A DNA stretch of 64,000 nucleotides. Source: Dromiciops gliroides. Taxonomy: Eukaryota; Chordata; Mammalia; Microbiotheria; Microbiotheriidae. The notes below the pieces were generated by a model. That model saw nothing but the letters and a program-made list of their open reading frames with translations. It made no database searches and was not told the origin of the DNA. The translations under genes and the position numbers were made by a program. This document shows positions 34,311-45,450 of this stretch, piece by piece. The stretch spans positions 55,998,492 through 56,062,491 of the forward strand of contig NC_057867.1 of NCBI RefSeq assembly GCF_019393635.1, in the 5' to 3' direction. The first letter of the stretch is position 1. The number at the start of each line of letters is the position of its first letter.

Positions 34311-34749
34311 AATCTGATAGAGTTTAAGTGGTACTTTGTAGAATTACAACATTTTGTGGAACAAAACTATCCATTAATATAAATTTACTCCTGAAGGAAC
34401 TTAGATTCTACTGGCAAATGCAAAGTGATTGAAATTAGAGGGTAGAGAGAGGGCACAGAAAGAAGTGGAGTAATTAGGAAAATTCTCTTGAAGGAGGTGG
34501 GCCTTACATAAAATATAGGTAGCATTCACTCTAGGCATGAAGATAAATCTTATGCATCTCTACTAAAAAGCAGTATGTATATGCTCTGAGTGGTACTGAC
34601 AGGAAGCAGATTTCACTTCTGCTATCTCATCTGACCTGTACTTGAATAATAATCTCCATGATAATACAAATAATATTAATCCAACAAGTAGTAATATATC
34701 CTCTGCTTGAAAATCTCTAAGAAAGAGGAAGACACTTTCTTCCAAGGTA

Positions 34750-34985
34750 CCAGATTGTAGTTTGGGATCATCCTACTAGCTAAACACTTTTTCCTTAAAG
34801 GAAGCCTAAATCTGCTTCTCTGTAATTTCTGTACATTGTGAAGCCATCCAGTCTCCCTTCCCTAGGACAGGACTTCAGATACTTGAAGATAGGTATTGGA
34901 ATATATCTAATTCTTAAATTCTCCAGGCTACATAGTCCCAGCTGCTTCAGTTGTTTCTCACATGGCTTGATCTGGCAGGCCTTCA
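34750..34985 (-). mobile_element. L3/CR1-type LINE 3' region, antisense
   Basis: AGCCTAAATCTGCTTCTCTG, TTCAGATACTTGAAGATAGG, CTCCAGGCTACATAGTCCCA and TTTCTCACATGGCTTGATCT follow the antisense L3/CR1 order. Confidence 0.75.
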
Positions 34986-34989
34986 TTCA

Positions 34990-35680
34990 TTTGTATGTTT
35001 TCTATTATCTGAACAATATACTTTCTTCATTCACTTTCTGCCATAAATGTTTTCATACAATGGGTCTTTTTCCTCTTTATTTGTTCTCTTTGGGGTATAG
35101 CCCTAGTAGCAGTATCAATAGGGAAATGAGGATACACCATTTAATAGATTTTGGGTCATAGTTGCAAATTGCTTTCCACGATGGTTGGTCCCATTTATAA
35201 TTCTACCAACAATGCATTTTTATGACTCTTTTCCCAAAGATCTCTCAGTATTTGTCAGTTTCTTTTTTTGTCATCTTAACCAGTCTATTGGCTGGGTGTA
35301 AATGGTACCTCAGTTATTTTAACTTGCATTTCTCCCATTACTAATTGATACTTTGAATTTCTTCCTCTGAATACTGCCAATTCCCATCTGTTCACTATTT
35401 CTCAATTGGGGAATGACTCTTTTTATTTTAAATTTGGCCCATTTCCCTATATATTTTGTAAACAAGGCCTAATACTTTGTTTTGGTGTAGTTTTAATTTC
35501 TTTCTGTTTTGATCTTGTCCTTGTCACTCCTGGAGAAAACCTCTGGGCTATCTTAGATGTTTTTTCTATTTTAACTCATTTTGATGTATCTCTTTTGATA
35601 TTTAACCATTGGTTTTATCAGGTGATCTTTAGAAAATTATATTTCTTCCTAATTGACATGTAATTTTGCTTTGTGATATT
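34990..35680 (-). mobile_element. L1 fragment, antisense
   Basis: TTTGGGGTATAGCCCTAGTA, TAATTCTACCAACAATGCAT, CTTAACCAGTCTATTGGCTG, TCTCAATTGGGGAATGACTC and CCCTATATATTTTGTAAACA are colinear with antisense L1 ORF2. Confidence 0.75.
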
Positions 35681-35844
35681 TCTAGATAGTGATTGAATTT
35701 CTCGCTACATTTTGGGGGCAAACATTTTTTAAATGAAGGACTTCCACTACCACGTTCAAATGTAGATTTTAAACATATGTGACAGTAGCTGAAATGGACC
35801 CTGAAACTTGAGCTATATTGATGTAGCTATATCAGGAAGTTGAA

Positions 35845-36085
35845 TAGATACAGATAGAGCACTGGACCTGAAATGAGGAAGGCCTGAGTTGAAATACAGC
35901 CTCAGACACGTACCAGGTGTGTGACCCTCAGCAAGTTACTTAATCTCAGACAATTTAGTTTCCTCATCTGTAAAATGGGGATAATAATAGCACCTACATT
36001 CTAATGGGTTGTGATGAGGTTCAAATGAGGTCATATTTCTCAGATTCTTTATAAAATATAAAGTACTTTATGAATTCCAGCTATT
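35845..36085 (+). repeat. MIR/MAR-type SINE, near full length
   Basis: GATAGAGCACTGGACCTGAA, CAGCCTCAGACACGTACCAG, TGTGTGACCCTCAGCAAGTT, TTTCCTCATCTGTAAAATGG and the CORE-derived end TAAAGTACTTTATGAATTCC. Confidence 0.85.
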
Positions 36086-36268
36086 TTTTTTATCATTACA
36101 CATATAAATATTAGAAATATACAGAAGAACTTTGAACCTGCTAACTAGGAAATTAGCTACAAGTTATATCAAATGCCCCCATAATTTGCAATAGTATTTT
36201 TGGATATAAATTCTATTTTATAGTAGCTATCAAAGAGGAGTTGGCATCTGAATGCTGGGACTGATAAC

Positions 36269-36421
36269 TTTTTTTTTTATTTTTTTAGTGAGGCAATTGG
36301 GGCCAAGTGACTTGCCCAGGGTCACACAGCTAGTAAGTGTCAAGTGTCTGAGGCCGGATTTGAACTCAGGTACTCCTGACTCCAGGGCCAGTGCTCTATC
36401 CACTGTGCCATCTAGCTGCCC
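36269..36421 (-). repeat. WSINE1-type SINE (copy 11), inside the tail of copy 12
   Basis: Full antisense body with T tail on the left. No own target duplication is evident. The direct repeat GACTGATAAC (36259-36268 and 36585-36594) encloses this copy and copy 12 together, so copy 11 most likely entered the poly-T tail of copy 12. Confidence 0.93.
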
Positions 36422-36429
36422 CAAAACAC

Positions 36430-36584
36430 TTTTTTTGTTTGTTTGTTTTTTTAGTGAGGCAATTGGAGGTAAGTTACTTGCCTAGGGTCACACAGCTGGT
36501 GTTAAGTGTCTGAAATCGGATTTGAACTCAGGTCCTCCTGACTCCAGGGCCGGTGCTCTATCCACTGCACCACCTAGCTGCCCC
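36430..36584 (-). repeat. WSINE1-type SINE (copy 12)
   Basis: Antisense copy with a (TTTG)n tail and head CACCTAGCTGCCCC. Its right flank carries the second half of the GACTGATAAC duplication. A short deletion (CTGGTGTTAAG) lies in the body. Confidence 0.93.
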
Positions 36585-36769
36585 GACTGATAACATTTTT
36601 GAAAATAAACTATTTGGTTTCTTCCCTTGAAAGACAGTGAACATGGGTAGAATGTCTGAGGAGGAAAATACTATTTTTCTACCCTCTTACCTGAAGACTT
36701 CACCTCATTTTATCTATGCAGTGAACTCTTTGAATTATCATGTAGCACTGGAAAGAGCAGTAACATAGA

Positions 36770-36990
36770 TGTCGAGCTGGAGGGAGTTCAGAATCTGTCT
36801 AGTCCAACCCTTTGGTTTGCAGAGGAGGTAACAGGACTGGGTTCTTTATTTCAATGCCCAGGATCACATAAATAGTAAACATCATAGGACTATTGGACTT
36901 AGGGTCAAAAGATGTGGATGTGAGGCCCAGTTCTATTACTTCTTATTAGCTGTGTAGAACTCTAGCAAATCTTGTTTCTCTTTTACTCAA
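36770..36990. repeat. L3/MIR-type relics
   Basis: The first half (CTGGAGGGAGTTCAGAATCT, GTCTAGTCCAACCCTTTGGT) resembles an antisense L3/CR1 end. The second half from about 36895 (AGGGTCAAAAGATGTGGATG, TTATTAGCTGTGTAGAACTC) resembles a sense MIR. Confidence 0.5.
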
Positions 36991-37019
36991 TTTATGTGAT
37001 TAATGATTAGAACCCCTAG

Positions 37020-37147
37020 ATCAGGGGTTCTTAACCTTTTCTGGGGTGTGTGTCATTGACCAATTCACAGTTTGAAACCTACGGATAGACACCTTCTCAT
37101 AATAATGGTTTTAACTACATTTTAAAAATACATGAGATTGCAGAAAT
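37020..37147 (+). repeat. Ancient mammalian interspersed repeat (family not named)
   Basis: ATCAGGGGTTCTTAACCTTT, CCTACGGATAGACACCTTCT and CATAATAATGGTTTTAACTA match a phrase order I know from an old mammal-wide repeat. I cannot name the family with certainty. It is cut at its right end by the 7SL copy. Confidence 0.5.
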
Positions 37148-37601
37148 GCTAGGCATGGTGGCGCATGTCTCTAAACCCTATTACCAGAGAAGGCTAAAGC
37201 TTGACTGCGTTTGGGAATCTGAGATTAATGTGAGTGCTAAATCTGATCAAGTGTCTGTACTATGGCACAAATATGATGAGCCCCTAGAAGCACAGGACCA
37301 CCAGTTGCCTAAGAAAGGATGAAGTGGGGGCAGCTAGATGGCACAGTGTATAGAGCATCGGCCCTGGATTCAGGAGGACCCGAGTTCAAATCTGGCCTCA
37401 GACACTTAACACTTACTAGCTGTGTGGCCCTGGGCAAGTCACTTAACCCCAATTGCCCAGCAAAAAAAAAAAAAAGAAGGGAAAAAAAGAAAGAAGGGAT
37501 GAAGTAATAGAGAGTTAAAGCTTCTCTTCCAATCTGTATTGGAATTGGACCTTTGAGTGGCTACTAGAGTTCCAGCCTGGATAAGATAGGGAGATCCAGT
37601 C
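37148..37601 (+). pseudogene. 7SL (SRP) RNA pseudogene, split by a WSINE
   Basis: The left part matches 7SL from its 5' end: GCTAGGCATGGTGGCGCATG, ATTACCAGAGAAGGCTAAAG, GATCAAGTGTCTGTACTATG, GCACAAATATGATGAGCCCC, GGACCACCAGTTGCCTAAGA. The WSINE copy 13 interrupts it at 37326-37490. The right part resumes as GGGATGAAG and ends GAGTGGCTACTAGAGTTCCA, GCCTGGATAAGATAGGGAGA, the 7SL 3' Alu-domain end. Together about 270-290 nt remain, so this copy is essentially full length and includes the central S domain absent from Alu or B1. Many substitutions make it a pseudogene. Confidence 0.88.
37326..37490 (+). repeat. WSINE1-type SINE (copy 13)
   Basis: Target duplication AAGAAAGGATGAAGT at 37311-37325 and AAGAAGGGATGAAGT at 37491-37505 (one mismatch). 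The A-rich tail contains G. It is inserted in the 7SL pseudogene. Confidence 0.96.
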
Positions 37602-37609
37602 ATTGGAGA

Positions 37610-38345
37610 AGGGCAAGAAATATTTTCTTTTGAAGAAAAAGAGAATTGTAAAGTAATAAGAAATGTATGAAAAAATGCTCCAAATCATACATATCAAAAC
37701 AACTCTGAAGTTTTTTTCCCCACACCCTGAAAAATGGCAAAAATGACAAAAGATGCAAATAATTAATGGGAAGAGAGTCATACTAGTCCATCGTTAGTGA
37801 AGCAGTGCATTGATATAAGCAATCTTGAAGTATACAAATGAGGGTCCCTTTGATGCCTAATCAATTGTGGAATGACTATATAATTATGGGATGTTAACAT
37901 AATGCAATTTTACTGTGCTGCAAGAAATGGTGACTGTGATGAATGCAGAGAAGCATGGGAAGAGCTACACAAATAAGAAGCAGAGTCAAGAAAACAATAG
38001 AGTCCAGGAGTACAGCAGTGGAAGTGGAAAGCACACCCACAAACACAAAAGTTTTAGTAAATGTTGTGTAATTACAAAGAACAAACATGGCTTGAAATAA
38101 GATAGAGAAGATACTCCTATCCCTTTACAAAGGTACAAGGTCCATGCATGTTAGACATTGCACATATTTTCAGTGTTTTGATGTATTGGTCAATTATTCT
38201 AATTTTTCCTCTCTTTCTTTAAAAAATACTACTTGTTATAGGATTACTCTCTGGTAGGGAGGGTGAAAGCTACTAGGGAAATTATGATGAGGGTTTTTTT
38301 GGAAATAAAATATACCAATAAAAACTTATTTCAAAATGTTAATAG
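37610..38345 (+). mobile_element. L1 3' region, diverged
   Basis: Sense L1 blocks: CATATCAAAACAACTCTGAA, CAATTGTGGAATGACTATAT, CTGTGCTGCAAGAAATGGTG and AGAAGCATGGGAAGAGCTAC. A 3' UTR-like end (GGTAGGGAGGGTGAAAGCTA) is followed by an A-rich tail. Confidence 0.65.
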
Positions 38346-38487
38346 TATGCATCTTTGAAAGTCCTAACAAAAGTCACAAGTTGTAAAAAAAATTCCCCTT
38401 GACTATAGGGTATTAAGCAAACTCTTTGGGTTTATGGTGATTGTTGTTTTTTTCCTGGCCCTGCTATTTGCTCTTTGGGCTTTTTTT

Positions 38488-38613
38488 TTTTTGGGGGGGG
38501 GGAGGCAGTTGGGGTTAAGTGACTTACCCAGGGTCACACGGCTAGTAAATTAGCAAGTGTCCGAGGCCGGACTCCAGAGTCTGTGCTCTATCTACTGTGC
38601 CACCTAGCTGCCC
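38488..38613 (-). repeat. WSINE1-type SINE (copy 14), internally deleted
   Basis: 17-bp target duplication CTCTTTGGGCTTTTTTT at 38471-38487 and 38614-38630. The body has lost about 25 bp (CCGGACTCCAGAG joins two distant parts). Confidence 0.94.
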
Positions 38614-38649
38614 CTCTTTGGGCTTTTTTTAAAGAAAAAAAAGTAAATA

Positions 38650-38795
38650 TTGAAAGCTGGTCGAAATCACTGAGGTCATCTAGTGCAGTCTCTCTCTCCC
38701 GCCCCCATTTTACCTGTGGAGCAAAGAAGACCCTGCTGGTGAAGGGCCTTTCCCAGGGCCCTCAGCTGACAAGCAGCAGATAAGGCTTTTTCCAA
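38650..38795 (-). repeat. L3/MIR-type relic
   Basis: ACTGAGGTCATCTAGTGCAG, CCCATTTTACCTGTGGAGCA and AGGGCCTTTCCCAGGGCCCT resemble the antisense 'catctagtccaacccccattttacaga' block of an old mammalian repeat. Confidence 0.45.
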
Positions 38796-40435
38796 GCTCA
38801 CATTTCACTTTCATCCTCTTTAATGCTACAGGTTGAAGTAACTGATCTCCACAGTTGATCCTTTCTACCTTAATGTTCTTTTTTTTTCTTCACAGAATTT
38901 TTGAGGGACTTGTAAATTTTCCATGTCTTCTTTCCCACAAGAAGTATAGTGTTTCCTTATGTATTTTTTTAAAATCTAGTTTTCCTGGTTTTGTCAAGGT
39001 AGTAGTTTTCTGCCTCTGCTATTTTTCTGTGTTTGTTAAGGTTCTGACATGTTCTAATAGTTCATCTTAGGGAAAAATACATCACCAGATTTCCTCTTGA
39101 CTCATAGATTTAAACATGAATCTTTTTTTCCCCAATTTTTCACCTTTGAGTACATGACTTAAGTTTGCTTTTTTTGTTGTTTTTTTTGTTTGTTTGTTTT
39201 CTGTCAATGCTCCTAGTACCTAGTGCATCTCATTTAAGATGGCTGATGAGTCAGGAGTAAACTGTGCAGGAGAGCAAGCATGCTGCTGTGGAGTTAATGA
39301 CATGTAGACACTCACTTTCTTTTTACTATCTTGTAGAGAAGACTGATTATATTTAAAGAAAGGGAGTAGATGAATCCTGAAGGAAAAGGGGAAAAATAAA
39401 TTCAGAATGTCTCTAAGGAAGAACGTAAATGTGAAAAATAAATATTCATTCAGGGTTCCTAGCCCTAAGAGAGCCTATGGAAGTTATTTTAACACAGACT
39501 GTTAATCCCAAAGATACCAATTCCATAATGATACTAAGACAGTAGGTCCAAATTGATAAGGACCTATGGAAATGCCATTAAAACCAAACAATGCAAATGT
39601 ATTCTGACTGTGCAATGAAAGAATGAGGTGAATTTGAAAGCAGGACACAAATTTCCTGAAGACTAAATGGCCAGACTAAGGACAAGCAGTGAAAAGAACT
39701 AATACTTAACTGCAAACTTGCAACACTTAGCTCTTTTCTCCCCAAGTCTTCAGATGAGGTTTTATAGAAAAGAGTTACAAAGATTATTGAAGAATTAAAA
39801 AGCAGACCTATACGACAGATGGATTCTAGTTATTCAGCCTAGAGAGCAGCAGAATGAGGGATGATGAATAATGGGCTATGCCTGTGTTACAAAAACTCCA
39901 TGACTGTTTTCCATCTCCACTAGGGACAAAAACACTTAAATTAAAATTGGAAAGGATGCATTAGTTATTAATGTGGCCTTTGAGGGCCTTGCTTTGGGGG
40001 TGTGGGGTGTCCTAGTTTTGAAAGAGGGGAACTTGTTTCTAAATCAGTAATGGTTACTCCATCTTCCCTGAAAGAACATTCTAAAGTTTAGTTCTCTTTC
40101 TACTTGCTCTCATACTGCTTATGCTCTGTGTGCACTTTATGTTCACTAGGAGAGTGAATGATTAGTATTCATTCTAATTACAGCTTTGTTTTCAGATAAC
40201 AAATATTCATTTCACAAGTGAATGCAAATGAATGTTGCCAGCTTACATTTAGTCCACTGTGACTGAAACAAACAAAACAAGAGCCTAGACAATTCCTTAG
40301 TCCTCACTTTTTGAGAGACCAGTGACCAACATACATACATACATACATAGTGTTTGTAGCTTCCTCTGTCCTTTTCCCCTTACATGTCAACCAGTTGCAC
40401 AAAACATTATCAACTTAAACATGTAAGGCATAACA
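38796..40435. other. Mostly unassigned; (CATA)n at 40327-40349
   Basis: No gene recognised. A weak L3/CR1-like phrase (TAGTTATTCAGCCTAGAGAG) lies near 39825. T-rich tracts occur around 39130-39200. The five-unit CATA repeat is short. Confidence 0.4.
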
Positions 40436-40439
40436 TCAT

Positions 40440-40690
40440 TTGTCATTTTTGTTGTTGGGTTGCTTCAGTTGTGTCTGACACTTTATGACCCCAGTTTTCT
40501 TGGCAAGGGAACTGGAGCGATTTTCCATATCCTTCTCCAAATAATTTTACACATGAGGAACTGAGGCAAACAGGGTAAAGTGACTTGCCCAAGGTCACAT
40601 AGCTAGGAAGGTTGAGTCCAGATTGAACTCATGATGAATCTTCCTGATTCCAAGCCCAGTGCTCTATCCACTGCACCACTTATCTGCATT
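40440..40690 (-). repeat. MAR1-type SINE
   Basis: Antisense MAR1: GTTGTTGGGTTGCTTCAGTT, CCAGTTTTCTTGGCAAGGGA, CTTGCCCAAGGTCACATAGC and CAGTGCTCTATCCACTGCAC. A second short SINE-head fragment in the same orientation lies at about 40785-40838. Confidence 0.88.
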
Positions 40691-41004
40691 TTCCATCATG
40701 CTTAAAAGTAACAAAAAGCAGCACAGATTGCATACAGAAATAAAGACCAAGGTATAATATAAATAAGTTTCCTTTTTTAAAAAAAAATTCACCTGACTCC
40801 AGGTGCTTTGCTCTATCCAATATACCACCTCGCTGCCTCAATATGAGTTTAGACTTACTTTAACAAAAATGAGAAAAATATGCTTCTATAAATGCTGAAT
40901 GCTTAATAGACATAGTAAAAATTATTAAATAAAGAATAATCCTTATTTTCATAGAATTTTTAGTCAGGAAGTATATGGCTTATACACATATAACTTTACT
41001 ACTT

Positions 41005-41607
41005 CCAGTTGTTTAAGAAGGGTACAGAGGCATACCCTTTGACCCAGCAATACAATACCACTTTTGGGTCTTTTTCCCAAAGAAATTATGGAAAGGGGAA
41101 AGGGACCCACATGTACAAAAATATTTATAGCTGCTCTTTACGTGGTAGCAAGGAATTGGAAGTTGAGGGGGTGCCCATCAATTGGGGGATGGCTGAACAA
41201 GTTGTGGTATATGAATACAATGGAATACTATTGTGCTGTAAGAAATGATGAGCAGGAGGAGTTTAGAGAAACTTGGAGGGTCTTGCGTGAGCTGATGATG
41301 AGTGAGATGAGCAGAACCAGAAGAACATTGTACACAGTATCATCAACATTGAGTGTTGATCTACTGTGATGGACTATATTCTTCTCACCAATGCAATGGT
41401 ACAGAAGAGTTCCAGGGAACTCATGATAGAAGAGGATCTCCAAATCCAAGAAAAAAAAAAAAAGAACTGCGGAGTATAGATGCTGATTGAACCATACTAT
41501 TTCTTTTGTTTTTGATGCTGTTGTTTTTTTCTATTTTGAGGTTTTTCATCATTGCTCTGATTTTTTCTCTTATAACATGACTAATGCAGAAATAGGATTA
41601 ATGTTAT

Positions 41608-41644
<37 letters not shown>

Positions 41645-41810
41645 CCTATATCAGATTACCTGCTGTCTAGAGGAGGGGGGAGGGAGGGGAGGGAGGGAGA
41701 AAAATCTGAAATTATAAAGCTTGTGTATAAACAAAAGTTGAGAGCTATCTTTACATGTAACAGAAAAAAAAATACTTCGTTAATTAAAAAAAAATTTGAA
41801 GAAGGGTACA
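41005..41810 (+). mobile_element. L1 3' end (ORF2 C-terminus and 3' UTR)
   Basis: GACCCAGCAATACAATACCA, ATGTACAAAAATATTTATAG, CCATCAATTGGGGGATGGCT, TGGAATACTATTGTGCTGTA and GAACATTGTACACAGTATCA are followed by the 3' UTR with a polypurine tract (41671-41701) and TTTACATGTAACAGAAAAAA. A 101-codon frame at 41064-41369 is ORF2 residue. It is relatively well preserved and 5' truncated. Confidence 0.88.
41611..41643. repeat. (TA)n microsatellite in L1 3' UTR
   Basis: About 16 TA units where related L1 copies have a short AT-rich TGTATA segment. Confidence 0.95.
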
Positions 41811-42555
41811 GAGAAAATGTTATATGTGGTCTTAGGAACAAAAGGTAATTGCCAAATAGGGTATTTAGAGAAGTCTCATGGACTTCCCTTCAGTAGGGCC
41901 TTAAGAAATGAGTAGAGATTCTGTACATACAGAGAGGCATTCGAGCTATAGAAAACATTTTGAGTAAAGATTACATGTTAGGATAAGGGAGATTGTTTTT
42001 GCAGAGCTATGTAGTCCATTTGGTTTGAAATGTGAGTACATAGAGGCCAGTGGTAGGAAATAAGGCAGGAAAGGTATAGTGGTACCTGAGTATGAAGATG
42101 TTTGAATGTGGTCCTAAGGTGTTTGATCTGTCATTAACAATAGCAGGATCTGTTAGTTTCATGGCATGTACATCTAGTATGTGACAAGAAGCCTCCTAAC
42201 ACTTTTCATATCTGATGACTACCACCCATTTCTATTGATAAGAGAAAAAAAGATACTTCTAGAAGTGATTTAGAAACTCTTGACCAAGAAACAAAAGATC
42301 TTATGGACACATGTTTTCATCACTAAAACCAATCAAATGCAAGAGCTTTGAAAAAGAAGAAAATTGATGAAATAGCTGAGAAATGAGATAATGAGATAAT
42401 GGTGTCTGAGAATTTGTTTTGGATTTCTGGATCATGGCTTAAAATTTTTCTTGAGCAATAAAATTGCAATTTTAATTTTAACAAGATGAAATACCCTATC
42501 ATTATTCATCATATGTGCAACACTTTTGGGGTGATACATTTTCAAACTGATGGAT
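41811..42555. other. No recognised feature
   Basis: Unassigned sequence between two L1 copies. Confidence 0.4.
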
Positions 42556-43992
42556 TAGTAGAACAACTAGAGCTATGAATAGCAAAAAAGGGTAGTTATG
42601 TTGAACTTTAATCAAAGACATGCTAGCTATAGCAATAACAGAAAAAATTAATTGAATTAGAATAGTCAATGAGATATACTTTAGAGAATCAACTAAAAAA
42701 ACTAATTTAAAGAACAACTTCAACAAAGCTGCAGGATATAAAATAAACCCACATAAATCATCAGGTTTCTTATATGTTATCAAAAACGTCCAGCAGGAAG
42801 AGATCGAAAGAGAAATTCCATTTTAAATAACTGTAGTCAGTATAAAATACTCATGAGTATACCTGCCAAGACAATCACTTTTTTACACAAATAAAGACAT
42901 CTAAACAATTGAAGAAATATTAATTACTTGTGGGTAGGTCAAGCCAATATAATAAAATAACAATTCTACCTAAGTTAATTTACATATTCAGTGCAATACC
43001 AAACTACACAAATATTTTATAGAGCTAGAAAAAAATAACAAAAGTCATTTGGAAGAATGACAGTTCAAGAATATCAAGGAATCAATGGGGGAAAAGGGAA
43101 GGAAGGTGGCTTTAGTCATAAAAAACAATCTGGTACTGGCTAAGAAATAAGAGTGGTGGACTAGTGGAACAGATTAGGTATATAGTACACAGTAGGAAAA
43201 ACCCTTAATAATCTCTTGTTTGATAAACTCAAAGATCCATGCTTTCAGGGCAAGAACTTACTATGCAACAAAAATTGCTGGGAAAACTGGAAAGCAATTT
43301 GGCTGAAACTAGGTATAGATCAACATCTGGAGATAAGGTTGAAATGGGTACATGATTTAGATATAAATGGTGATATAATAAGAAAATTAGAGAAGCATGC
43401 AATATTTTACCTGTCAGATCTATGGATAAGGGAAGAATTTATGACAAAACAAAAAAGATAAAGCATTACAGCAAATAAGATGGAGAATTTTGATTACGAT
43501 AACTTAAAAAGTTTTTGTACAAACAAATCCAATGCAGCCAATATTAGAAAGAAAACAGAAAACTGGGTGAAAAAAATTGCAGAAAATTTCCCTGATAAAG
43601 TCTTCATTTCTTGAATATATAGGGAATTGAGTCAAATGTATGAGAATAGGAGTCATTCCCCAAATGATCAAAGGATACAAACAGGAAGTTTTCAGGGAAA
43701 AAAAATGAAAGTTATCTATAATAATATGAGTAAAAGCTGTAAATTACTATTGAATAGAGAAAAGCAAATTAAAACAACACCTTACACCTATCAGATTAGC
43801 TAATATGACAGAAAAGGAAAATGACAAATGTTGGAAGGAATGTGAAAAATTGGGACACTCGTGCACTACTGGTAGAGTTGTGAACTGATGCAACTGTTTT
43901 GGAGATCAAATTGGAACTATGCCCTAAGTGCTATAAAACTGTCTATACCTGAAATACTATGCAAAAGATATTTTTTTTTAAAAAAAGCAGAA

Positions 43993-44137
43993 GGGGCAGC
44001 TAGATGGCACAGTGGATAGAGCACCAGCCCTGGAGTCAGGAGGAACTGAGTTCAAATCTGACCTCAGACACTTGACACTTACTAGCTGTGTGACCTTGGG
44101 CAAGTCACTTAACCCCAAATGCCTCACCAAAAAAAAA
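43993..44137 (+). repeat. WSINE1-type SINE (copy 15)
   Basis: Target duplication AAAAAAGCAGAA at 43981-43992 and 44138-44149. Inserted in L1 ORF2. Confidence 0.95.
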
Positions 44138-44302
44138 AAAAAAGCAGAAAAGGGGGCTATATGTACAGAAATATTTATAGTAACACTTTTTGTGATGGCA
44201 AAGAATTGGAAATTGAGGGGACACCCATCTATTGGGGAAGGGCTGAATAAGTTGTGGTATATGATTGTGATGGAATACTATTGTGCTATAAGAAATGATG
44301 AG

Positions 44303-44456
44303 GGGCAGCTAGATGGCGCAGTGGATGGAGCACTGGCCCTGGAGTCAGGAGGACCTGAGTTCAAATTCAGCCTCAGACACTTAACACTTACTAGCTGTGT
44401 GACCCTGGGCAAGTCACTTAACCCCAATTGCCTCATTAAAAAAAAAAAAGAAAAGA
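44303..44456 (+). repeat. WSINE1-type SINE (copy 16)
   Basis: 13-bp target duplication AAGAAATGATGAG at 44290-44302 and 44457-44469. Inserted in L1 165 bp from copy 15 in the same orientation. Confidence 0.97.
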
Positions 44457-45298
44457 AAGAAATGATGAGCAGGATGATTTCAGGAAAAAAACTGGGGAGA
44501 TTTATATAAACTGATGCAAAGTAGAATGAGCAGAACCAGGATGACTTAGCAACTCTCAGCAATACTCACAAAAGGCCACTTGTTCTGGGTGATAGCAGGA
44601 TGAAGTAGCATCATGGTGGATCCCTGCACCAACCCCAGGCAAGGTTAGATATTATATAGAAACAGAACAAAGAAGGCATATTGCCAGGGATGGCTCAGGG
44701 TCACATGCAAGTTTTTCCATGGGATAATTGGAGCTTCTTTGGCTGTTTATATTTATTAAAGTTAGCTTACATTCTCTGTGAGGCTTGAAGTCACATTTGA
44801 AGGCTCTAGCTGCCACTGAACATATATTTCCTGGGGGGGTTGCAACATGACTAATATAGAAATATGTTTTGCATGACTGCACGTGTATAATTAATATCAG
44901 ATCATTTGCCTTTTCAAGGAGGGAGGTGGGGAGGGTAAGAGATAATTTGAACTCATAATTTTTATTTAAATGTTAAAATTTGTTTTTACATGCAATTGGA
45001 AAAAGAAGCACTACACTGTACATAAAACAATCATCTTATCATTCCTGGATTTTGCCAGATGTGTGGAATCAAACTCATTTTTCCCAATGACTCTGGTATA
45101 GAAAGTCTGTTTAAAGCCAAATGTCCACACTTCATCTAAACTTGGCTCAAATTACAGTAACCACAGACTACATTTTTTTTTCTCAAGGCTTGTTTGCTCC
45201 TAATAAGAAACATACCTCCTCCTCCTCCCATCTGAAGTGTTTTATTTTCCCTGATATCATAAATATATAAATATAAACATGGCTTTAAAGTGATTTTT

Positions 45299-45436
45299 TT
45301 TGTGGGCCAATGAGGGTTAAGTAACTTGCCCAGGGCCACACAGCTAGTAATTGTCAAGTGTCTGAGGTCAAATTTGAACTCAGGTCCTCCTGAATCCAGG
45401 GCCAGTGCTTTATCCACTGTGCCACCTAGCTGCCCC
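45299..45436 (-). repeat. WSINE1-type SINE (copy 17)
   Basis: 14-bp target duplication TTAAAGTGATTTTT at 45285-45298 and 45437-45450. Very short T tail. GATAAAGCA/CTCATTGGCCC subfamily. Confidence 0.96.
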
Positions 45437-45450
45437 TTAAAGTGATTTTT

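Larger units (their letters stand above)
42556..45010 (+). mobile_element. L1, 5' truncated (ORF2 C-terminal part and 3' UTR), with two WSINEs
   Basis: The plus strand encodes the RT end AAGYKINPHKSSGFLYVIKN, then a 43216-43461 frame with NLLCNKNCWENWKAIWLKLG. The C-terminal region has TTACACCTATCAGATTAGCT, TGGAACTATGCCCTAAGTGC, AATTGAGGGGACACCCATCT and GGAATACTATTGTGCTATAA. WSINEs interrupt it at 43993 and 44303. The 3' UTR end (ACATGACTAATATAGAAATA to ACATGCAATTGGAAAAAG) is at 44846-45010. About 300 bp at 44540-44845 do not match the usual UTR and are unassigned. Confidence 0.85.

Noticed and set aside
40327..40349. CATA repeat considered as a CRISPR-like or structured array
   Set aside because: Only five perfect tetranucleotide units without spacers; an ordinary microsatellite in a vertebrate genome.
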